Part shown: positions 46,405 through 55,853 of the stretch, piece after piece
Layout of the letters: every line of letters starts with the position of its first letter
How positions within the stretch are numbered: position 1 is the stretch's first letter
NCBI RefSeq assembly: GCF_003202915.1
Contig: NZ_QGLP01000005.1
Span: forward strand, 1-64,000
Length of the DNA stretch: 64,000 bases
Reading direction: 5' to 3'
DNA from: Gilliamella apicola
Lineage (GTDB): Bacteria > Pseudomonadota > Gammaproteobacteria > Enterobacterales > Orbaceae
Notes under the pieces: generated by a model
The model's input: only the letters and a program-made list of their open reading frames with translations
The model's database searches: none
Told to the model about the DNA's origin: nothing
Program-made: the position numbers and the translations under genes

Positions 46405-46473
46405 TTCATATCACTTGATATTACCAACAGGGAGCAGTACTTAAACACTATTTAAAAGAGTTATTTTTATAAT

Positions 46474-46504
46474 AAAAAAGCGCAATTTTACAATTACGCT
46501 TTTA
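46474..46504. terminator. Bidirectional terminator
   Basis: AAAAAAGCG and CGCTTTT with extended AATT pairing. It lies between two convergent genes and can serve both. Confidence 0.65.
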
Positions 46505-46521
46505 GATCTTTTATTTGATGG

Positions 46522-47580
46522 TTAAGCTTCTAGATATATAGACTGTATTTTTTCGAAATCTTGGTCAGTGAAGCCAAGTTCTTGCTTAATATAATTGCTC
46601 GGCGAGCCCGCTATTTTTCTCATCGTATCAAAAATTTCATTAATAAAGCTTTCTCGGGTATCGATTAAACTTAGTAAATAACCTAAAACATCTTCATTAT
46701 CTGTAATTTCACGATAAGCAGCCATTTTGATTTTATTCCGTTCTAAACGATTATCATGGGTTAGCATATAATCATAAATAATATCAGATTCAGATACACC
46801 TAACATAATTTGAATTAGCATTACACCATAACCAGTCCTATCTTTTCCTCCTCGACAGTGTTGTAGGCTTGGACTATTGTTGGAGTCCAAAACGACTTTT
46901 AACATTTGTCGATAAGCTGTTTTCGATTTTTCACTCAGTACAAAGTTACGATACTGTTCAAGGACTTGTATTCCATCGCCATTAACTAATTCTTTTGGAA
47001 TATCGCGCAAGACACTTTCAATCAATGCTTGATCTTCATTACTCGGATCGGCGGCAAATTGCGCAGCAAGTTCAGCTGTTTGTGCTGATGCATCAAAATT
47101 AAAGGTTTGTTTTTCGCCTATTGTTTCATTAGGGTTGGTTTTTATCTCGTTTTCACTACGGTAATCAATTATCGTTTTGATATTCAACGCTTGTATATAT
47201 TGTTGTGCATCGGGTTTTAGCCCATGAAGATGATTGGAGCGGTATAACAGTCCCCATTTTATCCGTTTCCCTTTGGCACCAACATACCCACCAAAATCAC
47301 GGAAATTATTTAGTCCTGTGATTGGTAATGTCCTTTCTGCAAATAGATATGGCGATTGACCATGAATATGCAATATAAGATAAATTCGACTTTTGGCGTT
47401 TAATGGATCATCAAATATTACCGGTGAGTTTAATGCCTTTCCAATTAACGTTTTATTATTAGTATGGGCATTAGCTTCGGTTGTCCAATATAAATCAGCA
47501 GGCTGATCATTACTGAAAGTTACCTCCAATTTTCTTTGATTATTGCGAACTACAGATATTTGATTATTTTTTTCTATCAT
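46522..47580 (-). CDS. Tyrosine-type protein phosphatase family protein
   Basis: 352 residues. An N-terminal about 85-residue beta-rich domain leads to LPITGLNNFRDFGGYVGAKG, the typical start of the tyrosine phosphatase family 3, and the catalytic loop HCRGGKDRTGYGVMLI (C-x5-R). It is the last gene of the PTS operon (14 bases after IID), which is unusual. It may dephosphorylate a phospho-sugar, lipid or protein. The substrate is unknown. Confidence 0.82.
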   Translation of the reverse strand: MIEKNNQISVVRNNQRKLEVTFSNDQPADLYWTTEANAHTNNKTLIGKALNSPVIFDDPLNAKSRIYLILHIHGQSPYLFAERTLPITGLNNFRDFGGYVGAKGKRIKWGLLYRSNHLHGLKPDAQQYIQALNIKTIIDYRSENEIKTNPNETIGEKQTFNFDASAQTAELAAQFAADPSNEDQALIESVLRDIPKELVNGDGIQVLEQYRNFVLSEKSKTAYRQMLKVVLDSNNSPSLQHCRGGKDRTGYGVMLIQIMLGVSESDIIYDYMLTHDNRLERNKIKMAAYREITDNEDVLGYLLSLIDTRESFINEIFDTMRKIAGSPSNYIKQELGFTDQDFEKIQSIYLEA

Positions 47581-47594
47581 AGCTATCTTCCTGC

Positions 47595-48410
47595 TTAGTG
47601 TAATATACCGAATGATGAAAGAATGACACCGATCACCATAACCGCGATAATTAGTGATACCGTGTACTTACCTTGGAATTTTCTAACTAAGAAAAATACA
47701 GCTAAGGTAAAAAGAAGTGTTAACAAATTCGGCATTACCTTATCAAACATCTCTTGAACTTTTATCGATTGCTCTCCAACTTCGATCAAATAAGGCGTTG
47801 AGACTTTTACCGTTGAAGCAATCAGCGATCCCAATACCATCACCCCCACGACATTGGCTACATTACTAATTCTTTGAATAATATTTGAATTTTTGGATTG
47901 TTCAATAAGATCAATTCCTTTGTTATATCCATAGTGAACAAAGAAATATTTTGTAAAAATATTCACAAAATTGTAGATCAAAAACATTAATATTGGGCCA
48001 ATAATATTACCTTGCAATGCAAAGGCTGCGCCAATACTTCCGCATATCGGCATCCACGTGAATTTCAGTAAACTATCACCCAATCCAGCAAACGGACCCA
48101 TTAATCCAGCTTTTAATGAAATGACGGCATCTTTTTCTTCTTCGCTTGTCTTCTCTTCGACAGCAGCAGTAACACCAAGGACTAAAGCACCAGCATTAAC
48201 CTGAGTATTAAAAAACTCAAAATGACGTTGCATTGCCTTAACACGTGTTTCTTTATCCGCGTCTTTATAAAGACGGTCGAGAATTGGAATCATACAATGT
48301 GCAAATCCAATAGTTTGTAATTTTTCATAATTGAATGAAAATGGGATAGTTTGAATTTTCCAAAAGACACTATTAAGATCTTTTTTCGTAATTTTCTTTT
48401 CATTGCTCAT
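47595..48410 (-). CDS. PTS mannose-family IID component
   Basis: 271 residues. KITKKDLNSVFWKIQTIPFSFNYE opens the IID family. FMGPFAGLGDSLLKF-like LMGPFAGLGDSLLKFTWMP is the diagnostic loop, and C-terminal membrane segments follow. It forms the membrane channel with IIC. Its start overlaps the IIC stop by four bases. Confidence 0.92.
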   Translation of the reverse strand: MSNEKKITKKDLNSVFWKIQTIPFSFNYEKLQTIGFAHCMIPILDRLYKDADKETRVKAMQRHFEFFNTQVNAGALVLGVTAAVEEKTSEEEKDAVISLKAGLMGPFAGLGDSLLKFTWMPICGSIGAAFALQGNIIGPILMFLIYNFVNIFTKYFFVHYGYNKGIDLIEQSKNSNIIQRISNVANVVGVMVLGSLIASTVKVSTPYLIEVGEQSIKVQEMFDKVMPNLLTLLFTLAVFFLVRKFQGKYTVSLIIAVMVIGVILSSFGILH

Positions 48411-49198
48411 AGGTCATATTCCTCTTCAATGCTGTCATTTTGTATAGGTTTTTCAGTGTTAGTTTGATTATTATTTTTACCAGCGGTAAATGCCATGTCA
48501 TATAAAACAGCAAAGGCAAGTGCAACAAAGGTAACTGGTATGATCGGTAGTTTTAGGTAACTCGTTAAAACAAATCCGAGTAAAAAGAAGAACCACATAG
48601 ATCCTTTTAAAAGCATCAGTAATAAAATACAGATACCGACTGCAGGAATTAATTTCGAAGCGACACCCATACCGTCAATAATATTCTTTGGAATCGCGTC
48701 TAAAATTGTTTTAATCAGATCACTACCAAAATAAATTGCTAAGAAACATGGGACGGCTCTAATCAAAAACCAAATAGGCGTTGAAAAATAGTGTACTTTA
48801 ACAAGTCCTTTATAATTACCATTTTGTATACTTTTTTCTGCCCATGGATTTAAGAAACAGGCAAATGATCGCCAAAGTATGAGTAACTGTTGACAAAGAA
48901 TTGAAACCGGTAAGGCTAGAGCAACGCCTGTTGCAACGCCACCATCTGTTGAAATTCCTAATGAAACGCCAATAATTGCGCCAGCAACAATATCTGGGGC
49001 AGAATAGGCACCAACATTGCCAACGCCCATCCACATTAGTTCAAGTGTTGCACCAATGGCTAATCCTTGAACCACATCACCCATAATTATCCCCGCTACA
49101 GTACCAGTCAACAGAGGTCGACGTAGCATTTGGGGGCCGACGTCATCGAGTGAACAAATTCCCGCCCAAATGGCGACAAGAATAGCTTGTGTTAACAT
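48407..49198 (-). CDS. PTS mannose-family IIC component
   Basis: 263 residues, with a strong GGAGG before the ATG. Multiple membrane segments; QMLRRPLLTGTVAGIIMGDVVQGLAIGATLELMWMG is the family core (RRPLLTG and LELMWMG). It is the sugar-translocating subunit. The hydrophilic tail (KNNNQTNTEKPIQND) is variable. Confidence 0.92.
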   Translation of the reverse strand: MLTQAILVAIWAGICSLDDVGPQMLRRPLLTGTVAGIIMGDVVQGLAIGATLELMWMGVGNVGAYSAPDIVAGAIIGVSLGISTDGGVATGVALALPVSILCQQLLILWRSFACFLNPWAEKSIQNGNYKGLVKVHYFSTPIWFLIRAVPCFLAIYFGSDLIKTILDAIPKNIIDGMGVASKLIPAVGICILLLMLLKGSMWFFFLLGFVLTSYLKLPIIPVTFVALAFAVLYDMAFTAGKNNNQTNTEKPIQNDSIEEEYDL

Positions 49199-49235
49199 AT
49201 GTTAACCTCCAAATTATGAAATAAAGAAATAATAA

Positions 49236-49709
49236 TTAACTGAGTAGTGTTTTAAGATCGATAATTGGGTCTTTAGGCACCATTTGAATTTCAACTACGA
49301 CATTTTTTGCAATTAGATTCCTAAATGCCTGTTCTTCCTCAGGTGTAACTGAAACCGCTCTGGATAATTGATGGCGGCCATCTTGCATTCGCATACCACC
49401 AACATTAAGTTTTTCGAGCGACAATCCACCATCAACTAATGCGTCAACATCAATGCTATTGGTGAAAAGTAACATCGTTCTTTTTTTGATAGTTGTCTTT
49501 TTGAGAATTTCGATAAATTCTTGTACTCCAAATACTAATACTTTTAATCCCGGTGGTGCCGACATGGTTAATACTGATTGTTGAACTTTGTCATTAGCGA
49601 CTTTATTGTTGATAACTAATACTTGCTCTATATCATAGTTTTTTACCCAAGTAGTAATAACTTGCCCATGAATTAAGCGATCATCGATTCGTGCTACATT
49701 AATTGGCAT
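49236..49709 (-). CDS. PTS mannose-family IIB component
   Basis: 157 residues. IARIDDRLIHGQVITTW carries the phosphorylated His. NVGGMRMQDGRHQLSRAVSV matches the IIB of the mannose/sorbose family. It is a separate protein here, not fused to IIA. The sugar cannot be told from the sequence; an amino sugar or a glycation product is possible. Confidence 0.92.
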   Translation of the reverse strand: MPINVARIDDRLIHGQVITTWVKNYDIEQVLVINNKVANDKVQQSVLTMSAPPGLKVLVFGVQEFIEILKKTTIKKRTMLLFTNSIDVDALVDGGLSLEKLNVGGMRMQDGRHQLSRAVSVTPEEEQAFRNLIAKNVVVEIQMVPKDPIIDLKTLLS

Positions 49710-49720
49710 TGCTGTTCTCC

Positions 49721-50152
49721 TTACAACTCATTAGATTTTTCATGTTGAACATTTAATAATTGCTTAACATCTATACAGCTTTGAGGGAAAATATCTTCAA
49801 TAGCTTGTTTTACATCATTCAATGTTCCTTCTCGACTATTTAAAACTTCAAGTAATACAGGAATATTAAATCCACAAAATAACAATACATCGTCATGGGA
49901 TATTAATAATTCACTAGCAAGATTGCAGGGAGTTCCTCCCATAATATCAACCAAAATAATTACTCCATTGCCTTGATTGAGTTGACTGTAACTACTTTGC
50001 ATTTTTTGGCGTAACATATCGATATTGCTATCAACTAAAACTGAAATAATATGGATATTTTTTTGTTCGCCCATAAGCATCTGTACGCACTCAAGTGCGC
50101 CTTGAGCAAATGGACCATGACTAGCTAAAATGATAGGTAAAGGATTTGACAT
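49721..50152 (-). CDS. PTS mannose-family IIA component
   Basis: 143 residues, first gene of the operon. ILASHGPFAQGALECVQMLMG holds the active His. VILVDIMGGTPCNLASEL is the EIIA-Man core. It accepts phosphate from HPr and passes it to IIB. The operon order is IIA-IIB-IIC-IID-phosphatase. Confidence 0.92.
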   Translation of the reverse strand: MSNPLPIILASHGPFAQGALECVQMLMGEQKNIHIISVLVDSNIDMLRQKMQSSYSQLNQGNGVIILVDIMGGTPCNLASELLISHDDVLLFCGFNIPVLLEVLNSREGTLNDVKQAIEDIFPQSCIDVKQLLNVQHEKSNEL

Positions 50153-50264
50153 AAAAATTTCCTTATAATGTAATTTTATTACTAAATAATTTGCTTTGCT
50201 TAGTAATAAAATTACATCCTCAATTAAAAATAGTCATCTATTTTTTATTAAATTTTTATAATTT

Positions 50265-50280
50265 TGTGAACAAGATCAAA
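50265..50280 (-). promoter_or_regulatory. CRP-like site upstream of the PTS operon
   Basis: TGTGA-N6-TCAAA, one base off the CRP palindrome (TGTGA-N6-TCACA). It lies 113-128 bases before the IIA start, consistent with glucose control. Inferred from consensus. Confidence 0.5.
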
Positions 50281-50362
50281 TTTATTAAGTGAAAGGTAGA
50301 AAATAGTAAACCTCTAATATGATGGGATTATTTGATATGTTTGTTTATTAAACTGTGTTTTT

Positions 50363-51208
50363 TTAGTTATTTCGAGGATATTTTCGTTTTTCACGATTTT
50401 GAGTTTGTTGTAACAATCTTTCGTCATATTTTCGAATGAATAAGTTAGTGAGTAACATATTCACTACCGATATTTGTGATATTTTAGATCGTATAGGAAT
50501 TAATCTCGATGCATGTTCCATTGAGGTGGTATGTAAGACAATAGAGGCTAATGAGGAGACTTGACTTTGTCCCATTTTAGTAATCGCAATTGAGGGGACA
50601 AATGATTGCTCAGCGAGTTTAAGTAATTCAACACAATCAGGTGTTTCACCCGAATGGGAAATAATAATAACAAGATCATTATTGTCTAATGTACTGATTA
50701 AATTCCGCGACATATGCGAATCAAAATGGCAATTTACATCTTTCTTAATTTTAATTAGTTGATATTCAAGTTCTTTACCAACTAAGCCGCTACTACCCAC
50801 TCCAAATATCACAATTTTATTGCTTTGGATGATTAATTCAATGGCACTATTTAATGCGTTCACATTAACAATAGAGTGAGTTTCGTCTATTGAGGATTTT
50901 TCCATAGCTTGAACTTTACTGTTAACATCTTCAAGAGAATCATTGAGATTAATATCATCTTGAAGAATTTCAGTACTTAGTTTTTGAGGAATTGATCCAA
51001 TAAGATCGACTTTAAAATCACTAAAACCTTTATAACCCAACTTATTACAGAGTCGTAAGATAGTGCTTGTGCTAACATGATTGAGCTTGGCTAAGGTTTG
51101 TATGCTCATATTTTTTAGCGCTTGAGTATTGGCAATAATATACTCTGATACTTTTAACTCTTTAGTTGATAAATCTTTTTTCACTTCTCTGAGTTTTAAT
51201 TCAATCAT
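50363..51208 (-). CDS. RpiR/MurR-family transcriptional regulator
   Basis: 281 residues from the ATG at 51208 (MIELKLREVKKDLSTKELKV); a TTG four codons earlier is less likely, and GAGGTG precedes the ATG. The N-terminal helix-turn-helix of the RpiR type has LAKLNHVSTSTILRLCNKLG. The SIS sugar-phosphate domain has IVIFGVGSSGLVGKELEYQL and DLVIIISHSGETPD. It is upstream of the PTS operon on the same strand and probably regulates it in response to a phosphorylated sugar. Confidence 0.9.
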   Translation of the reverse strand: MIELKLREVKKDLSTKELKVSEYIIANTQALKNMSIQTLAKLNHVSTSTILRLCNKLGYKGFSDFKVDLIGSIPQKLSTEILQDDINLNDSLEDVNSKVQAMEKSSIDETHSIVNVNALNSAIELIIQSNKIVIFGVGSSGLVGKELEYQLIKIKKDVNCHFDSHMSRNLISTLDNNDLVIIISHSGETPDCVELLKLAEQSFVPSIAITKMGQSQVSSLASIVLHTTSMEHASRLIPIRSKISQISVVNMLLTNLFIRKYDERLLQQTQNREKRKYPRNN

Positions 51209-51388
51209 TGCACACCTCAAAAAACACTTTTAGTGAAGTAAGTATATAAAATTTGACTAGAAAATTAAAAAAAAAATATAAATTATGTAATTAATAAAAT
51301 TATCATAATTAAAATCAGGGGTGATTATCATTTATAAAAGAAAGGAAGTAATAAAAAGAAAAGGTAAAATATAGCTAGATTTATTCAT

Positions 51389-51414
51389 ATAAAACCCGCT
51401 TAAGCGGGTTTTAT
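51389..51414. terminator. Terminator between lipoprotein gene and RpiR gene
   Basis: ATAAAACCCGC and GCGGGTTTTAT around TTAA. A strong symmetric hairpin, it ends the small lipoprotein gene on the minus strand. Confidence 0.85.
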
Positions 51415-51430
51415 CGGTTAACCAAGAAAA

Positions 51431-51727
51431 TTATTTATCGAATTCACTGATAATTTCTTTAGCTGTTTTACCGTTAAGTTTGCTTTTGATTTCATCAAAG
51501 ATTTTGTTTTCATCGCCAGCATTCGCTTGGTTAGTTGCTGCAATAGCAGTTACTTTGACCATTGCACGTGCGAAAGCAATTTTATCCGCGTCGCTTAATT
51601 TTTCACCGGCTTTTTGTGCAGAAGTTGCATAAGCTTCTTTTGTTGATAAGTCCAGTTTAGGAGCATCGTCACCACAACCCACTAGAACAAAACTTAATAA
51701 TGATACCGCTAATAATTTCTTGAACAT
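51431..51727 (-). CDS. Small lipoprotein, DUF6694-like
   Basis: 98 residues. Signal with lipobox FVLVGCGDDAP, where Asp lies at +3. The mature part is helical (LSTKEAYATSAQKAGEKLS, DKIAFARAMVKVTAIAA) and ends LNGKTAKEIISEFDK. This fits a family of small gammaproteobacterial lipoproteins (DUF6694) from memory. GGAAAGG precedes the ATG. The function is unknown. Confidence 0.78.
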   Translation of the reverse strand: MFKKLLAVSLLSFVLVGCGDDAPKLDLSTKEAYATSAQKAGEKLSDADKIAFARAMVKVTAIAATNQANAGDENKIFDEIKSKLNGKTAKEIISEFDK

Positions 51728-52058
51728 TTCCTTTCCTTAATAATATATGGTTAATAGGTAGCGCTATTTTTATACTAAATACAAATGATTATCAAGTAAT
51801 AAATCCATTTCTCAACAAAAATAAAAACTATAGAAAAAGCTAAATATAATCAAAATAATTCTATTTGGAATTATTTTATTTTAGGAAATTAACAAGCAAT
51901 GTTTTTTCGAATAAATCGATTTTTAAAACTTAAAAACAAATTTTCAATTTTTATATAATACTGCTTTAAATATACTCTTTGGCGTGTTTAATTACTGTTC
52001 TATGTTTAGCACAAGTGAAATAATCTACCCGACTGCTGTAATTATAAGCTATTAAACC
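51728..52058. other. Intergenic region before tRNA-Cys
   Basis: AT-rich with no supported gene. Confidence 0.4.
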
Positions 52059-52087
52059 TTGACGATAAGGTGTGCCAATGCTAATAT
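52059..52087 (+). promoter_or_regulatory. Sigma-70 promoter of tRNA-Cys
   Basis: TTGACG and TAATAT are spaced by 17 bases, close to consensus. The expected start point lies about 20 bases before the tRNA. Confidence 0.75.
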
Positions 52088-52114
52088 TTGCCACCTATTC
52101 AGATAGACCTCTAC

Positions 52115-52188
52115 GGCGCGTTGGCAGAGTGGCCATGCTGCGGATTGCAAATCCGTCTACCTCGGTTCGACTCCGGGACGCGCCTCCA
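52115..52188 (+). tRNA. tRNA-Cys (GCA)
   Basis: GGCGCGT pairs with ACGCGCC in the acceptor stem. The anticodon loop is TTGCAAA (anticodon GCA), the T loop is GGTTCGACTCC, and the end TCCA is encoded. It is close to E. coli tRNA-Cys over most positions. Confidence 0.96.
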
Positions 52189-53109
52189 TTATATTATCAG
52201 ATTCACCACTGTCTTATAGTCTTATCAATTCGATTTTTTTAACATTTAGAGTATTAAGTTTTCTTAATTTTTTTATCTATTTACATAAGGTTAGTCGGTT
52301 TGTCATACGTTAATATTTTTTAAAGCGCTATTAACTCATTAAGTATAGGATGAATACTTTTGAAGCTTTTGAACATTTCTTACTAGTTAATTTTATAAAT
52401 TTATCTACAGCAGCTTCCGTTTCACTAAATTATCTGTGAAAAATCAAGTATTTGGCATCACAACTAGATAATATCCTCTTACAAAGAGAATCGAAATAAT
52501 GGTGTCTTCATAACTTTAATTTATCGAAAGGTTTAATTTTTTTCGAATTGATATTTCAAGCCTATTACGTTTAGTTACTTTTTTTGATGATTATTTTTTA
52601 GATAAAGCAAATTTAATGGTGATTAAAGGCATTTAATAAAGCTTTAATTCCCCAAGAGCATTATCTTACTGTTTTGCTTATACTTTTCCACATGATTAAC
52701 ATGATTTTATATATATAATGTAATTATAAAAGATAAGTTACCAAGAGTAAGTAGGGTGATTGAGATAAATAATGAACGGCTTATCTCAAAGTTGATTTTC
52801 ACTGATACCCATCAGGATAATTGGGCAATACGCATAATCAATTTTCAAAATTAGTTTACATGATCGCTTTGATTATCATACCAACGATCAGAAATGACTA
52901 ATGTTATTCATATATTCAACATCAGGAAATGTATTTATTTTTTACTAAATCTTTTTGATTAATTATTGTGCCATTGATTTCGATTTTTTGCTTTATTAAT
53001 TAAAATTATCGTCTGGATTTCAATCAAAATTATAGTTCACCATTTGCTTTAGGAATTGATTGAATTATAACTTCTTATAACGTTGCTTAATAGTTAGGAT
53101 TATGTAAAC
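52189..53109. other. Long intergenic region after tRNA-Cys (about 920 bases)
   Basis: No gene supported in any frame. No integrase, no direct repeat of the tRNA 3' end and no clear hairpin was seen, so there is no sign of an integrated island. Confidence 0.45.
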
Positions 53110-53310
53110 ATGGGTTATTTTAATTATCATGCTAAAGCCAAAAATTTGATAAAAGAGGGGTTGCTTGTTCGATATGAGTTTGTTGATAACTGGAACGGTA
53201 TCAAGCCTGCGTTAGTTTTATATTTTGAGAATGTTAATCCAATGCCTATAAGGGAATATCGCTGGCAAGAATATTTGCCGCTTATTGGATTAGATGATGA
53301 AATGGATTAA
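53110..53310 (+). CDS. Small conserved-looking protein
   Basis: 66 residues: MGYFNYHAKAKNLIKEG, then NGIKPALVLYFENVNPMPI and RWQEYLPLIGLDDEMD. The sequence looks like a real small soluble protein with an aromatic-rich pattern, and I recall similar short proteins, but I cannot name the family. There is no strong ribosome-binding site. It ends 16 bases before the convergent CdaR gene. Confidence 0.6.
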   Translation: MGYFNYHAKAKNLIKEGLLVRYEFVDNWNGIKPALVLYFENVNPMPIREYRWQEYLPLIGLDDEMD

Positions 53311-53326
53311 TATCTAATATATAAAG

Positions 53327-54475
53327 CTATTTATCGAGTTGTAATGCAATATAAAGCAGTACACGATCATCGAATTTTGATAAATCTAATCCCGTTACTT
53401 TGGCAATATTGTTTAATCGATACTCAAGTGTATTGCGATGTATGAACAGGGCTTTTGCAGTATTATTGTTATGTAGATTATGAATAAACCAAGTTTCGAG
53501 AGTATTTTGCAGTAAGCCATTTGTATCAGATGCTTTTAATTTATTTAATGGTGAAAGTAACTCTTCCGCTTGCCAATCTTGGTTTAAACCATCCAATAAA
53601 ACCGGTAAAATTAGGTCCTGATAATAATAATTACGGCAATGTGGAAATCTTTTTTTACCGATTTCCAATGCTGTTTTGGCGGTTTGATAAGATCTTGCTA
53701 TGGCGTCGTTACCTTGATGAAAGTAATTTCCTAAAGATATTTTTATAACAAATTTACTAAGTAGTTTTGTTTGACCAACTAGTTTTTCAAGTTTTGTCTT
53801 ATGCTCTGCTAAATCCCATCGATTAAACTTATTTAAGGCTGGAAGTAATATCACAATTTCGGTTAGTGATTTTATGGCTACTAATTTGGTTATCGTTTCA
53901 AGTTCATTTTGAATTTGTTGCAATTCACTCATTGCGGTTTGAATTCCTAACTGGCCACTCTCGATTTCAATAATTACAGTTACATATGGTAAAGATAAGT
54001 CAATATTTAATTTTCGACTCCACTCAGTTATGTTTGCCATTGTATTGTCCGATTGAATTATCGATAATATAAATTCTTCTTTTAAACGATTATCTTGAGA
54101 GAGCTGATTGAGTAATAATGCTTGTTCCATCATCATCTCGGCTGTCATACTTACTAATTCTGCAAATTGAATGATTTTGTTGGGTTCCCCCGTCACACCA
54201 ATAACACCAACAATTTCATCTTTAAGTTTTAGCGGAAAATTAACACCTGGTTTAACACCTTTGAGTTTTTTAGCCGTTGGATTGTCAATGGTAACAACTC
54301 TGCCTTGCGATATAGCTAATACAGCACCTTCATGTAATTCGCCAATTCGTTCTAAATCACCGCTACCGATAATTTCTCCATGGTTATTCATTATATTCAC
54401 ATTACAATTGATGATTTGCATGGTTTTATCAACAATATATTGAGCAAGTGTTGGAGAAATGCTTTGAACTTTCAT
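53327..54475 (-). CDS. cdaR: CdaR-family sugar diacid regulator
   Basis: 382 residues. The N-terminal diacid recognition domain (LAQYIVDKTMQIINCNVN, GVIGVTGEPNKIIQFAELV) precedes a PucR-type helix-turn-helix at the end (FIHRNTLEYRLNNIAKVTGLD). CdaR activates glycerate, glucarate or galactarate genes in response to sugar diacids. It lies downstream of the glycerate kinase on the same strand with 215 bases between, so it may have its own promoter. Confidence 0.92.
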   Translation of the reverse strand: MKVQSISPTLAQYIVDKTMQIINCNVNIMNNHGEIIGSGDLERIGELHEGAVLAISQGRVVTIDNPTAKKLKGVKPGVNFPLKLKDEIVGVIGVTGEPNKIIQFAELVSMTAEMMMEQALLLNQLSQDNRLKEEFILSIIQSDNTMANITEWSRKLNIDLSLPYVTVIIEIESGQLGIQTAMSELQQIQNELETITKLVAIKSLTEIVILLPALNKFNRWDLAEHKTKLEKLVGQTKLLSKFVIKISLGNYFHQGNDAIARSYQTAKTALEIGKKRFPHCRNYYYQDLILPVLLDGLNQDWQAEELLSPLNKLKASDTNGLLQNTLETWFIHNLHNNNTAKALFIHRNTLEYRLNNIAKVTGLDLSKFDDRVLLYIALQLDK

Positions 54476-54690
54476 AGTGATAAACTTTTTTATTTTTAAT
54501 GACTTATATTTTATAGCTTATTGATTTTTATTGCTAGGATCTTTATCGAAGTCGTCTGAGCATTTCAATTATAGCTAATTTTGAATAGATTATTTTAATG
54601 GCAAAAATTATTGGTGTTTATAATAATTGGGGAAATAAAAAATAGCCTCTTTATTTCCCCATTCTCTTACTTGTTAGTTGTCTGAAAATG

Positions 54691-55836
54691 TTAAAGTTGA
54701 GTGATATTAATTAGACGTCCAATATTCTCACTGGTGCGTTCAATATTTTTAAAGCCATCTGCTAATAAATCTTCAATCTTAGCTAATGAAGGAATAATAC
54801 CAAAAATGGTGTTAATACCTTCAGGATAAAGTTCCTCGATGTTTTCACCAATCATTCCTGCTAATGCAATAACCGGAACATTATGCTTTTTAGCTGTTTG
54901 TGCAACACCATAAGGCGTTTTCCCAAATTTAGTTTGAAAGTCAATTCCACCTTCACCGGTAAAACAGAAATCAGCACCAATTAATTGATTTTCTAAATTA
55001 CTATACTTGATAACTATATCAATGCCTTTTTCCATTTTACTATTGGTAAAAGCCATTAATCCGGCACCCAATCCACCAGCAGCACCTGCACCAGGAATCA
55101 TTGCGACATCTTTATTTAGCTGAGTCTTTATGATTGAGGCATAATGTTGTAAGTTGGCGTCTAGTTGTTCAACCATCTCAGGAGTTGCTCCTTTTTGTGG
55201 ACCAAATACTCTTGAAGCACCTTTTTCGCCACATAGTGGATTGGTTACATCACTAGCAACAATAAATTCTACTTTATCCAATTGAGGGTTGATTTCCGAT
55301 GTATCAATTTTAGCTAAATCTCCTAAAACACCACCGCCTTTAGGAAGTAATTGATTATTTTTATCGTAAAGTTTTACCCCTAAAGCTTGTGCCATGCCAG
55401 CTCCGCCATCATTAGTGGCACTACCACCAATGCCTAAGATGATTTTTTTAATACCACGTTTTAAGCAGTCGAGAATTAGCTCCCCAGTACCAAAGGTTGT
55501 TGTAATTAGTGGATTACGTTGTTCTTTAGGAACAAGGTGAATACCACTTGCAGATGCCATTTCAATAACCGCAGTTGTGTTATCACCCAAAATTCCATAA
55601 TAGGCTGTTACCTTATTGCCAAGCGGACCTGTAACTTCACAAGCATATAATTTACCGTTAGTGGCATCAACCAATGATTGTGTTGTACCTTCACCACCGT
55701 CAGCCATCGGGACATGAATATATTTTGCATCGGGAAAAACTTTTTTTAATCCTGATTCCATTGCCTGACAGACTTCTTTAGCTGTTAAGCTTTCTTTGAA
55801 CGAATCAGGTGCAAGTACAAATGTTTTCTGTTTCAT
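54691..55836 (-). CDS. Glycerate kinase
   Basis: 381 residues (GarK/GlxK length). FVLAPDSFKESLTAKEVCQAM, MADGGEGTTQSLVDA, GIGGSATNDGGAGMAQALG and GEGGIDFQTKFGKTPYGVA are the family motifs. It phosphorylates D-glycerate to 2-phosphoglycerate. It is 17 bases after the transporter gene, so the two form an operon. I leave the symbol open because garK and glxK cannot be told apart here. Confidence 0.93.
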   Translation of the reverse strand: MKQKTFVLAPDSFKESLTAKEVCQAMESGLKKVFPDAKYIHVPMADGGEGTTQSLVDATNGKLYACEVTGPLGNKVTAYYGILGDNTTAVIEMASASGIHLVPKEQRNPLITTTFGTGELILDCLKRGIKKIILGIGGSATNDGGAGMAQALGVKLYDKNNQLLPKGGGVLGDLAKIDTSEINPQLDKVEFIVASDVTNPLCGEKGASRVFGPQKGATPEMVEQLDANLQHYASIIKTQLNKDVAMIPGAGAAGGLGAGLMAFTNSKMEKGIDIVIKYSNLENQLIGADFCFTGEGGIDFQTKFGKTPYGVAQTAKKHNVPVIALAGMIGENIEELYPEGINTIFGIIPSLAKIEDLLADGFKNIERTSENIGRLINITQL

Positions 55837-55853
55837 AAAAATTACTCTTAATA

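Noticed and set aside
52115-53109. tRNA-Cys as an island attachment site
   Set aside because: There is no integrase nearby and I could not find a repeat of the tRNA 3' end downstream.
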